In this document: piece after piece, positions 1-7,381 of the stretch
How the letters are laid out: each line of letters starts with the position of its first letter
How positions within the stretch are numbered: the stretch's first letter is position 1
Source: Streptomyces nigrescens
GTDB lineage: Bacteria; Actinomycetota; Actinomycetes; Streptomycetales; Streptomycetaceae
Length of the DNA stretch: 64,000 nucleotides
Assembly: GCA_024349765.1 (NCBI GenBank)
Contig: AP026073.1
Span: 1,798,001 to 1,862,000 of the forward strand
Reading direction: 5' to 3'
Translations under genes and position numbers: made by a program
The notes under the pieces: generated by a model
Told to the model about the DNA's origin: nothing
Seen by the model: only the letters and a program-made list of their open reading frames with translations
The model's database searches: none

Positions 1-1
1 C

Positions 2-400
2 AACTGCCGCTCGCACGTGACCTACAAGGGCGCGCTGCAGGGCGAGGACGCGCACGCCGTCTGGATCGGCGACGTCCTCATCCGCGCCTCGGCCACCGGC
101 ACGGACACCTACGAGCTCAACCGCAACCTCGTCCTCACCGACGGCGCGCGGGTCGACTCGGTGCCCAACCTGGAGATCGAGACCGGTGAGATCGTCGGCG
201 CCGGCCACGCCTCGGCGACCGGCCGCTTCGACGACGAGCAGCTCTTCTACCTGATGGCCCGCGGCATCCCCGCCGAGGAGGCCCGCCGGCTCGTCGTGCG
301 CGGCTTCTTCGCCGAGCTGGTCCAGCAGATCGGCCTGCCGGACGTCGAGGAGCGCCTGATGAGCAAGATCGAGGCCGAGCTGGAAGCGTCCGCGGTATGA
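2..400 (+). CDS. sufD: Fe-S cluster assembly protein SufD (C-terminal part)
   Basis: Only the last 132 codons are in the window; the frame is open from base 2, so the gene begins upstream. The fragment has the end of the SufB/SufD beta-helix (GALQGEDAHAVWIGDVLIR, then the NRNLVLTDGARVDSVPNLEIET segment split over residues 35-56) and the helical tail ending in GLPDVEERLMSKIEAELE. SufD partners SufB and SufC in the SufBCD scaffold that builds Fe-S clusters in the cytosol. Its stop overlaps the start of the Rieske gene (ATGA), so the two are translationally coupled. The downstream genes (sufC, sufS, sufU) make SufD rather than SufB the natural reading. Confidence 0.93.
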   Translation, partial: NCRSHVTYKGALQGEDAHAVWIGDVLIRASATGTDTYELNRNLVLTDGARVDSVPNLEIETGEIVGAGHASATGRFDDEQLFYLMARGIPAEEARRLVVRGFFAELVQQIGLPDVEERLMSKIEAELEASAV

Positions 401-714
401 GCTACGTACGCGCAGCGGCGCTGAGCGAGCTGGAGGAGGACACCCCCAAGCGGGTGGAGATCGACGGCACGCCCATCTCGCTGGTCCGCACCGAGGGCGA
501 GGTGTTCGCGATCAACGACATCTGCTCGCACGCGAACGTCTCCCTCTCCGAGGGCGAGGTCGAGGACTGCTCGATCGAGTGCTGGCTGCACGGTTCGAGC
601 TTCGACCTGCGCACCGGCAAGCCGTCCGGCCTCCCCGCGACGCGCCCCGTCCCCGTATACCCCGTAAAGATCGAAGGGGACGACGTGCTCGTCTCCGTCA
701 CCCAGGAGTCCTGA
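397..714 (+). CDS. Rieske [2Fe-2S] ferredoxin of the suf operon
   Basis: A 105-residue single-domain Rieske protein. The cluster ligands are visible as C43-x-H45 (CSHANVSL) and C62-x2-H65 (CWLH), the standard two-Cys two-His pattern. It starts on the ATGA overlap with sufD and ends 7 nt before sufC. Such small non-heme-oxygenase-type ferredoxins are regularly embedded in actinobacterial suf operons; electron supply to cluster assembly is an inference from position, not shown. No signal peptide or membrane segment. Confidence 0.92.
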   Translation: MSYVRAAALSELEEDTPKRVEIDGTPISLVRTEGEVFAINDICSHANVSLSEGEVEDCSIECWLHGSSFDLRTGKPSGLPATRPVPVYPVKIEGDDVLVSVTQES

Positions 715-721
715 GTCACCC

Positions 722-1486
722 ATGGCAACGCTTGAGATCCACGACCTGCACGTCTCCGTCGAGGCCGAGAACGGTCCGCGCGAGATCCTGAAGGGCGTCG
801 ACCTGACCGTGAAGCAGGGCGAGACGCACGCCATCATGGGCCCCAACGGCTCCGGCAAGTCGACCCTCGCCTACTCGCTCGCGGGTCACCCCAAGTACAC
901 GATCACCGGCGGCACCGTCAGCCTCGACGGCGAGGACGTCCTTGAGATGTCCGTCGACGAGCGCGCCCGGGCCGGCGTCTTCCTCGCCATGCAGTACCCG
1001 GTCGAGGTCCCCGGTGTCTCCGTCTCCAACTTCCTGCGCACCTCCGCCACCGCGATCCGCGGTGAGGCCCCCAAGCTGCGGCTGTGGGTCAAGGAGGTCA
1101 AGGAGGCCATGGAGCGCCTCCAGATGGACCCCTCCTTCGCCGAGCGGAACGTCAACGAGGGCTTCTCCGGCGGTGAGAAGAAGCGCCACGAGATCCTCCA
1201 GCTGGAGCTGCTCAAGCCGGCCATCGCGATCCTCGACGAGACCGACTCCGGTCTGGACGTCGACGCGCTGCGCATCGTCTCCGAGGGTGTCAACCGCATC
1301 CGCGAGACCGGCCAGGTCGGCACCCTGCTGATCACTCACTACACGCGCATCCTGCGCTACATCAAGCCCGACCACGTCCACGTCTTCGCCAACGGGCGGA
1401 TCGCCGAGTCCGGCGGCCCGGAGCTGGCGGACAAGCTGGAGGCCGAGGGCTACGAGGCATACGTGAAGGGTGGTACGACCGCGTGA
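722..1486 (+). CDS. sufC: Fe-S assembly ATPase SufC
   Basis: 254-residue ABC-type ATPase. Walker A is GPNGSGKST near residues 40-48, the signature is GFSGGEKKR near residue 150, and Walker B/ID-box is AIAILDETDSGLDVDALR-like near residue 175; the D-E-T-D-S-G-L-D string is typical of SufC. It powers conformational change in the SufBCD complex. No membrane partner is nearby, as expected for SufC. The last codons overlap the GTG of sufS by 4 nt. Confidence 0.96.
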   Translation: MATLEIHDLHVSVEAENGPREILKGVDLTVKQGETHAIMGPNGSGKSTLAYSLAGHPKYTITGGTVSLDGEDVLEMSVDERARAGVFLAMQYPVEVPGVSVSNFLRTSATAIRGEAPKLRLWVKEVKEAMERLQMDPSFAERNVNEGFSGGEKKRHEILQLELLKPAIAILDETDSGLDVDALRIVSEGVNRIRETGQVGTLLITHYTRILRYIKPDHVHVFANGRIAESGGPELADKLEAEGYEAYVKGGTTA

Positions 1487-2739
1487 CACAGCTGCCGGGC
1501 CTCCTCGACACAGAGGCGATCCGTAAGGACTTCCCCCTCCTGGACCGCCAGGTCCACGACGGCCGGAAGATCGTGTACCTGGACAACGCGGCGACCTCGC
1601 AGAAGCCGCGTCAGGTCCTCGATGCCCTGAACGCCTACTACGAACGTCACAACGCCAACGTCCACCGCGGCGTGCATGTGCTCGCCGAGGAGGCCACGGC
1701 GCTGTACGAAGGCGCCCGCGACAAGGTCGCCGCCTTCATCAACGCGCCCAGCCGCGACGAGGTGATCTTCACCAAGAACGCCTCGGAGTCGCTCAACCTC
1801 GTGGCGAACATGCTCGGCTGGGCCGACGAGCCCTACCGCGTGGACCGCGAGACCGAGATCGTCATCACGGAGATGGAGCACCACTCCAACATCGTTCCGT
1901 GGCAGCTGCTCTCGCAGCGCACGGGTGCGCAGCTGAAGTGGTTCGGCCTGACCGACGACGGCCGCCTGGACCTGACGAACATCGAAGAGGTCATCACCGA
2001 GCGGACGAAGATCGTTTCGTTCACGCTGGTCTCCAACCTCCTGGGCACCTTCAACCCGGTCGAGACGATCATCCGCCGGGCCCAGGAGGTCGGCGCGCTG
2101 GTCTGCATCGACGCCTCGCAGGCCGCCCCGCACATGGTGCTGGACGTGCAGGCGCTGCAGGCCGACTTCGTGGCCTTCACCGGCCACAAGATGTGCGGCC
2201 CGACCGGCATCGGCGTGCTCTGGGGCCGCCAGGAGCTGCTGGAGGACCTGCCCCCGTTCCTGGGCGGCGGCGAGATGATCGAGACGGTGTCCATGCACTC
2301 CTCGACCTACGCGCCGGCGCCGCACAAGTTCGAGGCCGGTACGCCCCCGATCGCCCAAGCCGTCGGCCTCGGCGCGGCCGTGGACTACCTCTCCTCGATC
2401 GGCATGGACAAGATCGCCGCCCATGAGCACGTGATCACGGAGTACGCCGTCAAGCGGCTGCTGGAGGTCCCCGACCTGCGGATCATCGGCCCGAGCTCGG
2501 CCGAGGACCGCGGGGCGACGATCTCCTTCACGCTCGGCGACATCCACCCGCACGACGTCGGGCAGGTCCTGGACGAGCAGGGGATCGCGGTCCGGGTGGG
2601 CCACCACTGCGCCCGCCCCGTGTGCCTGCGCTACGGAATTCCCGCGACCACGCGAGCGTCGTTCTATCTGTACTCCACCCCGGCCGAGGTCGACGCCCTG
2701 GTCGACGGCCTGGAGCACGTGCGGAACTTTTTCGGATGA
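1483..2739 (+). CDS. sufS: Cysteine desulfurase SufS
   Basis: 418-residue group II cysteine desulfurase (PLP fold type I) that releases sulfur from L-cysteine as a persulfide for SufU. The PLP lysine is K236 in AFTGHKMCGPTGIG; the persulfide cysteine is C376 in RVGHHCARPVCLRYG. GTG start at 1483 overlaps the sufC stop (GTGA). Full length for the family. It is followed after 37 nt by sufU, its usual sulfur acceptor in Gram-positive bacteria. Confidence 0.96.
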   Translation: MTQLPGLLDTEAIRKDFPLLDRQVHDGRKIVYLDNAATSQKPRQVLDALNAYYERHNANVHRGVHVLAEEATALYEGARDKVAAFINAPSRDEVIFTKNASESLNLVANMLGWADEPYRVDRETEIVITEMEHHSNIVPWQLLSQRTGAQLKWFGLTDDGRLDLTNIEEVITERTKIVSFTLVSNLLGTFNPVETIIRRAQEVGALVCIDASQAAPHMVLDVQALQADFVAFTGHKMCGPTGIGVLWGRQELLEDLPPFLGGGEMIETVSMHSSTYAPAPHKFEAGTPPIAQAVGLGAAVDYLSSIGMDKIAAHEHVITEYAVKRLLEVPDLRIIGPSSAEDRGATISFTLGDIHPHDVGQVLDEQGIAVRVGHHCARPVCLRYGIPATTRASFYLYSTPAEVDALVDGLEHVRNFFG

Positions 2740-2776
2740 CCACGCACAGCGGATGAGGACGAGGACTGACTGAGCC

Positions 2777-3235
2777 GTGAAGCTGGATTCCATGTACCAG
2801 GACGTCATCCTGGACCACTACAAGCACCCCCATGGGCGCGGTCTTCGGGACGGCGACGCCGAGGTGCACCACGTCAACCCGACCTGCGGCGACGAGATCA
2901 CGCTGCGGGTCCGGCTCGACGGCGCGACGATTGAGGATGTGTCCTACGAGGGGCAGGGCTGCTCGATCAGCCAGGCCAGTGCGTCGGTGCTCAATGACCT
3001 CCTGGTCGGCAAGGAGCTCGGTGAGGCGCAGAAGATCCAGGAGATGTTCCTGGAGCTGATGCAGTCCAAGGGCCAGGTGGAGCCGGATGACGCCATGGAG
3101 GAGGTGCTGGAGGACGCGGTGGCGTTCGCCGGCGTCTCCAAGTACCCGGCGCGCGTGAAGTGCGCCCTGCTGAGCTGGATGGCCTGGAAGGACGCCACGG
3201 CCAAGGCCCTCTCCGAGGAGGCGAAGACCGCATGA
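2777..3235 (+). CDS. sufU: SufU, zinc-dependent sulfurtransferase/scaffold
   Basis: 152 residues, GTG start preceded by the purine-rich GAGGACGAGGAC. The three conserved cysteines and the aspartate of SufU are visible: C37 and D39 (NPTCGDEITL), C62 (EGQGCSISQ) and C129 (VKCALLSW). In Gram-positive bacteria SufU takes the persulfide from SufS through its zinc site. It lacks the IscU-type C-terminal LPPVK, so SufU rather than IscU. The stop overlaps the next start (ATGA). Confidence 0.95.
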   Translation: MKLDSMYQDVILDHYKHPHGRGLRDGDAEVHHVNPTCGDEITLRVRLDGATIEDVSYEGQGCSISQASASVLNDLLVGKELGEAQKIQEMFLELMQSKGQVEPDDAMEEVLEDAVAFAGVSKYPARVKCALLSWMAWKDATAKALSEEAKTA

Positions 3236-3567
3236 CCGACACCCCGACCACCACGAAGCCGGCCTCCGAGGAAGAGGTCCGCGAGGCGCTGTACGACGTC
3301 GTCGACCCCGAGCTGGGCATCGACGTCGTCAACCTCGGGCTGATCTACGGCATCCACATCGACGACGCCAACATCGCCACCGTCGACATGACGCTGACGT
3401 CCGCGGCCTGCCCGCTGACCGACGTCATCGAGGACCAGGCGAAGTCCGCCACGGACGGGATCGTCAGCGAGCTGAAGATCAACTGGGTCTGGATGCCCCC
3501 GTGGGGCCCGGACAAGATCACCGACGACGGCCGCGAGCAGCTCCGCGCGCTCGGCTTCAACGTCTGA
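3232..3567 (+). CDS. SufT-like DUF59/MIP18 family protein
   Basis: 111 residues of the MIP18/DUF59 family: EALYDVVDPELGIDVVNLGL near the N-terminus, TLTSAACPLTDVI with the conserved cysteine mid-protein, and the WVWMPPWGPDKITDDGR end. Family members mature or deliver Fe-S clusters; this one closes the suf operon and is coupled to sufU by ATGA. A perfect hairpin follows 45 nt after the stop. Confidence 0.93.
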   Translation: MTDTPTTTKPASEEEVREALYDVVDPELGIDVVNLGLIYGIHIDDANIATVDMTLTSAACPLTDVIEDQAKSATDGIVSELKINWVWMPPWGPDKITDDGREQLRALGFNV

Positions 3568-3611
3568 TCGGGACCTGACCGGACCCGCACGTCGCGGGTC
3601 CGCGCGCACAG

Positions 3612-3653
3612 CACGGCCGTGCCCGCCGGTCACCACCGGCGGGCACGGCCGTG
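3612..3653 (+). terminator. Terminator of the suf operon
   Basis: A perfect 19-bp inverted repeat (arms 3612-3630 and 3635-3653) around a 4-nt CACC loop. No T-run follows, as is usual in streptomycetes. It ends 5 nt before the SMR remnant. Confidence 0.85.
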
Positions 3654-3658
3654 ATTGC

Positions 3659-3823
3659 GTGACGACCGGCACCGCGTACGCCATCTGGGCCGGCGTCGGG
3701 ACCGCGCTGATCGCGGCCATCGGCATGGTGTTCCTGGGGGAGAGCACCAGCGCGCTGAAGGTCCTCGGGGTGCTGCTGGTGATCGCCGGTGTCGTGGTGC
3801 TGAACCTGGACGGGGCGCACTGA
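3659..3823 (+). pseudogene. Truncated SMR (EmrE/QacE-type) multidrug exporter, C-terminal half only
   Basis: Reading from GTG 3659 gives 54 residues that match the second half of small multidrug resistance proteins: GTAYAIWAGVGTALIAAIG is the hallmark GTAYAIWxGxG segment leading into helix 3, MVFLGES the loop, and VLGVLLVIAGVVVLNL helix 4. The first two helices, including the essential membrane glutamate, are missing, and the homology begins directly beside the suf terminator hairpin. SMR proteins are about 105-110 residues and work as dimers of four-helix subunits, so this fragment should be dead. A deletion fusing the suf 3' end to the SMR gene explains it. Confidence 0.8.
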
Positions 3824-3939
3824 CGAAAGCGGCCCCGCGGCCGGCCACGGACTGGTGCGGCCCTACGAAGCGGGTTGTGCGACCGTACGGGCCGGGCCCG
3901 AGAGGTGAGACCGGTTCGCCTCGCCGGGCGACCTCCGGT

Positions 3940-3952
3940 TAGGTTTTCCAGC
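3940..3952 (+). promoter_or_regulatory. -10 box and leaderless start of dapD
   Basis: TAGGTT at 3940-3945 lies 7 nt before ATG 3953 with no Shine-Dalgarno between. That spacing puts the transcription start at or next to the ATG, the usual leaderless arrangement. It also decides for this start over an upstream in-frame codon at 3875. Confidence 0.6.
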
Positions 3953-4957
3953 ATGACCGATGCTGCTACCTCCTCCCGCACCACCGGCGCCGTCGCCGCC
4001 GGGCTCGCCACCGTCGCCTCCGACGGCACCGTTCTCGACACCTGGTTCCCGGCCCCCGAGCTGGTGACCGTGACCGCCGAGGGCCCCGGCCCGGCCGGCA
4101 CCGAGCGCCTGGACGACGAGCGCGCCACCGACCTGCTGGGCCCGGCCGTCCTCAAGGCGATCGGCCCCGACCCGGTCCGCGAGGTCGAGGTCGTGGCCGT
4201 CCGCACGGTCATCGCCTCGCTCGACGACAAGCCGCTGGACGCGCACGACGCCTACCTGCGTCTGCACCTGCTCAGCCACCGCCTGGTCAAGCCGCACGGC
4301 CAGAACCTCGAAGGCATCTTCGGCGCGCTGGCGAACGTCGCCTGGACCTCGCTGGGCCCGGTGCCGGTGGACCGGCTGGAGACGGTGCGGCTGAACGCCC
4401 GCGCCGAGGGGCTCCACCTCGCGGTCACCAGCGTCGACAAGTTCCCGCGGATGACCGACTACGTCGCGCCCGCCGGGGTGCGGATCGCCGACGCCGACCG
4501 GGTCCGCCTCGGCGCCCACCTCGCCGCCGGCACCACCGTCATGCACGAGGGCTTCGTCAACTTCAACGCCGGGACGCTCGGCACCTCCATGATCGAGGGC
4601 CGGATCAGCGCCGGCGTGGTCATCGGCGACGGCTCCGACATCGGCGGCGGCGCCTCCACGATGGGCACCCTCTCGGGCGGCGGCAAGCAGATCATCTCGA
4701 TCGGTGAACGCTGCCTGCTCGGCGCCGAGTCCGGTATCGGCATCGCCCTGGGCGACGAGTGCGTCGTCGAGGCCGGTCTGTACGTCACCGCGGGCACCCG
4801 GGTCACCCTGCCCGACGGCCAGATCGTCAAGGCCCTGGAGCTGTCCGGCGCGGACAACATCCTCTTCCGCCGCAACTCCACCACCGGCGCCGTCGAGGCC
4901 CGCCCGAACAAGGCGACCTGGGGCGGCCTGAACGAGATCCTGCACAGCCACAACTGA
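3953..4957 (+). CDS. dapD: 2,3,4,5-tetrahydropyridine-2,6-dicarboxylate N-succinyltransferase
   Basis: 334 residues; actinobacterial-type DapD, which succinylates tetrahydrodipicolinate with succinyl-CoA in the diaminopimelate/lysine pathway. The C-terminal half is a left-handed beta-helix of hexapeptide repeats ([20 protein letters not shown], then [21 protein letters not shown], split over residues 182-228) with [20 protein letters not shown] after it. The N-terminal half is the actinobacterial alpha/beta domain. ATG 3953 is favoured because a TAGGTT -10 box sits just before it. Monocistronic: strong terminator after it. Confidence 0.93.
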   Translation: MTDAATSSRTTGAVAAGLATVASDGTVLDTWFPAPELVTVTAEGPGPAGTERLDDERATDLLGPAVLKAIGPDPVREVEVVAVRTVIASLDDKPLDAHDAYLRLHLLSHRLVKPHGQNLEGIFGALANVAWTSLGPVPVDRLETVRLNARAEGLHLAVTSVDKFPRMTDYVAPAGVRIADADRVRLGAHLAAGTTVMHEGFVNFNAGTLGTSMIEGRISAGVVIGDGSDIGGGASTMGTLSGGGKQIISIGERCLLGAESGIGIALGDECVVEAGLYVTAGTRVTLPDGQIVKALELSGADNILFRRNSTTGAVEARPNKATWGGLNEILHSHN

Positions 4958-5018
4958 CGGCCGGACTCCGGCTGACGGCCCGGCCCCCCCCACGGGGCGG
5001 TGGCGCACCTCGGTGAGC

Positions 5019-5060
5019 GGAGGGCGGCCCGGCGGACACCTTTCCGCCGGGCCGCCCTCC
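5019..5060 (+). terminator. Terminator after dapD
   Basis: Perfect 18-bp inverted repeat (5019-5036 with 5043-5060) around a 6-nt loop, 60 nt after the dapD stop. Confidence 0.85.
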
Positions 5061-5100
5061 CGTTCGTACCCGCCCCGTCCCCGCCCCGCCGGGCACCCTC

Positions 5101-5112
5101 TAGGCTTGCGCC
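5101..5112 (+). promoter_or_regulatory. -10 box and leaderless start of the EI24 gene
   Basis: TAGGCT at 5101-5106, 6 nt before ATG 5113, no Shine-Dalgarno between. No convincing -35 hexamer. Confidence 0.55.
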
Positions 5113-6048
5113 ATGCGTGATCTTGTAGCGGGGATGCGGTATCTGGGCGAGGGCCAGCGCTGGGTTGCCCGGCACGGCCGGTGGTGGGGGTTCGGGCTGA
5201 TCCCGGCGCTGATCGCGCTGGTGCTCTACGCCGGGGTGCTCACCGCGCTGGCCATCTGGTCCGGCGACGTCGCCGCCTGGGCGACGCCGTTCGCCGACGA
5301 CTGGGGCTCGCCCTGGCAGGGGCTGCTGCGCGGGGTGTTCGTGGCGCTGCTGCTGGCCGGCGGGCTGACGCTGTCGGTGCTGACCTTCACGGCGGTCACC
5401 CTGCTGATCGGCGACCCGTTCTACGAGTCGCTCTCGGAGCAGGTCGAGGAGAGCGAGGGGTACTGCCCGCCCGGCCCGGACCGGCCGCTGTGGCGGGAGA
5501 TCGCGCTCGCCCTGCGCGACAGCGTCCATGTGCTGCTGCGCGCGGCCGGCTTCGGCGTCCTGCTGTTCGTCCTCGGCTTCGTGCCCTTCCTCGGCCAGAC
5601 CGTGGTGCCCGCGATCGGCTTCTGCGTCTCCGGGTTCTTCCTCACCGTCGAGCTGACCGCGGTGGCGATGCAGCGCCGGGACGTCCCGGTGCGCGCCCGA
5701 CTGCGGCACCTGCGCGGGCGGAAGGCGCTCGCGGTCGGCTTCGGCACCCCGCTCGTGCTGCTCTTCCTGATCCCGTTCCTCGCCGTCGTCCTCATGCCGG
5801 GCGCGGTGGCCGGCGCGACGCTGCTGGTGCGGGACCTGCTGCCGGACGAGAACGGGCACGGGGACCGGGACGGGAACACGGACCGGGGCGCGGACGGGGC
5901 CGCGGGCCGGGGCGAGGGTGCGGCCCCGGCCGGCGTCGGCCCGTACCCGGCTAGCCCGGTACCCCCGCCGGCACCGCACTTTCCCGAGCCTCCGCGTCCG
6001 CAGTCCGGTCCAGGGCAGTCCGCAGGGCGTCCACCAGCCGGCTGGTGA
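5113..6048 (+). CDS. EI24/CysZ-like integral membrane protein
   Basis: 311 residues. Hydrophobic segments near 27-50 (LIPALIALVLYAGVLTAL), 75-100, 150-180 and 210-240, with the soluble loop LIGDPFYESLSEQVEESEG that is typical of the EI24/CysZ fold. CysZ imports sulfate in proteobacteria; in actinobacteria the family function is unproven. The last 70 residues are a low-complexity Gly/Asp/Arg/Pro tail, and the final 98 nt run antisense into the end of the dapA-family gene, so the tail may be partly accidental. Leaderless-type start. Confidence 0.8.
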   Translation: MRDLVAGMRYLGEGQRWVARHGRWWGFGLIPALIALVLYAGVLTALAIWSGDVAAWATPFADDWGSPWQGLLRGVFVALLLAGGLTLSVLTFTAVTLLIGDPFYESLSEQVEESEGYCPPGPDRPLWREIALALRDSVHVLLRAAGFGVLLFVLGFVPFLGQTVVPAIGFCVSGFFLTVELTAVAMQRRDVPVRARLRHLRGRKALAVGFGTPLVLLFLIPFLAVVLMPGAVAGATLLVRDLLPDENGHGDRDGNTDRGADGAAGRGEGAAPAGVGPYPASPVPPPAPHFPEPPRPQSGPGQSAGRPPAGW

Positions 6049-6895
6049 GCGCGGCGTCCGCGTCCAGCAGGGGGCCGCGGACCGGCCCGGCCGGCAGCCC
6101 GAGGTGCGCCAGCAGCGCCTTCACGGCGACCGTGCCGGGCGTCCCGGACCCGGTCACCGCCTCGATGAGCGGGATCAGGGCGAGCTGGCGGCGGGCCGCG
6201 CCGGCGGTGTCGCCCGCGTCGTGGGCGTCGAGCACCGCCCGCACCGCGCGCGGCGCCACATTGCCGGCCGTGCTGACGCAGCCGGCGCCGCCCAGCGCGC
6301 GCAGCGGCAGGATCTGCTCGTCGGAGCCGGCGTAGTACGCGAGGTCCGTCGCGGCCAGTACCTTCGCCGACTTCAGCAGGTCGTTGCCGCAGTCCTTGAC
6401 CGCCGCGATCCGCGGGTGGCCGGCCAGCCGCAGCAGGGTGTCCGCGGCCAGCGCGGTGCCGGTGCGGCCGGGGATGTCGTAGAGCATCACCGGCAGCCCG
6501 GTGGCGTCCGCGACCGTGCGCAGATGGTGCGCGACGGCCTCCTGCGGGGGCCGCGAGTAGTACGGGGTGACCACCAACAGGCCGTGCGCGCCCGCCCGTT
6601 CGGCGGCGCGGGCCAGTTCGACGGTGTGCCGGGTGTCGCTGGTGCCGACCCCGGCGGTGATCCACGCCCGGTCGCCGACCGCCTCGGCGACGGCCCGCAG
6701 CAGGGTCTCCTTCTCGGCGTCCGAGGTGGTGGGGGACTCGCCGGTGGTGCCGCTGAGGACCAGGGCGTCACAGCCGCCCTCGTCGACGAGCCGGGTGGCG
6801 AGCCGCTGGGCGCCGTCCGGGTCCAGTTCCCCGTCGGCGGTGAACGGGGTGACCATGGCGACCGCGGTACGGCCGAAGGGGGTGGGGTTCTCCAT
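5951..6895 (-). CDS. dapA: 4-hydroxy-tetrahydrodipicolinate synthase family protein
   Basis: 314 residues from ATG 6895 (MENPTPFGR); an ATG 24 nt further upstream adds only eight unconserved residues. It has the GTTGES phosphate/carboxylate motif (49-54), catalytic tyrosine Y139 in MLYDIPGRTG and the Schiff-base lysine K167 in IAAVKDCGND, all as in true DapA. The reaction would be pyruvate plus aspartate semialdehyde in lysine/DAP synthesis, fitting dapD 1 kb away, although streptomycetes often carry several dapA-like genes and this one need not be the main enzyme. It converges on, and overlaps by 98 nt, the EI24 gene. Confidence 0.85.
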   Translation of the reverse strand: MENPTPFGRTAVAMVTPFTADGELDPDGAQRLATRLVDEGGCDALVLSGTTGESPTTSDAEKETLLRAVAEAVGDRAWITAGVGTSDTRHTVELARAAERAGAHGLLVVTPYYSRPPQEAVAHHLRTVADATGLPVMLYDIPGRTGTALAADTLLRLAGHPRIAAVKDCGNDLLKSAKVLAATDLAYYAGSDEQILPLRALGGAGCVSTAGNVAPRAVRAVLDAHDAGDTAGAARRQLALIPLIEAVTGSGTPGTVAVKALLAHLGLPAGPVRGPLLDADAALTSRLVDALRTALDRTADAEARESAVPAGVPG

Positions 6896-7046
6896 GCCGG
6901 AAGTGTGAAGGCCCATCATCTTTCACGTCCACTTAGTTGTTCTTTTACGATTCTTAAGTGATGCCATGTAGTTGGTGGCTTGATGGATTGCCGCGTGACG
7001 GCTGGGGCGCCGCGTCCGCCGGTGGTTCCGCACCCGCGAAACGCGG

Positions 7047-7080
7047 GGCGGCCGCCGCACCTCTCGGTGCGACGGCCGCC
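7047..7080 (-). terminator. Hairpin terminator between the dapA-family and basic-protein genes
   Basis: 15-bp inverted repeat with one C-A mismatch (7047-7061 with 7066-7080), loop TCTC. It lies 17 nt past the stop of the 49-aa gene and would end its transcript. Confidence 0.7.
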
Positions 7081-7096
7081 GGGCTGCTGAGGCCCA

Positions 7097-7246
7097 TCAC
7101 GCGTCAGTCAGGCCATTCCGCGAACGCTTCAGGTCCTGGGTCCGCTCGGACGCGGACTCCTCCGACGACTTCGGCTTCCGCTGGTCGGAGCGCCGCTCCG
7201 CGGCACGGTCCTTGTTGCCCGACTTACGGTTCTGCGCCTTCGGCAT
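7097..7246 (-). CDS. Small basic hypothetical protein (49 aa)
   Basis: A 49-residue ORF starting MPKAQNRKSGNKDRAAERR and ending NGLTDA, about one third Lys/Arg, with Ser/Glu-rich middle and no hydrophobic segment. It has its own terminator and a clear intergenic space on both sides, which argues for a real gene. Lysine/arginine-rich peptides starting MPKAQ(N)RK are common in streptomycete genomes without known function. Nucleic-acid or ribosome contact is plausible from charge only. Confidence 0.65.
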   Translation of the reverse strand: MPKAQNRKSGNKDRAAERRSDQRKPKSSEESASERTQDLKRSRNGLTDA

Positions 7247-7381
7247 GATGACTCCCTATGTCTCGCCGAATGTTTCTTACGTAGCCAGTACCGCACCCCT
7301 GGCCGCGAACGGCGCCCGGACGTGGGCCAGTGGAGTGACGGACGGGTCACGCGCGGTGACGGGAGGGCGGGAGTCCGGGCC

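Noticed and set aside
6958-7248. 96-codon plus-strand ORF
   Set aside because: Antisense to the 49-aa basic protein and its terminator; low complexity.
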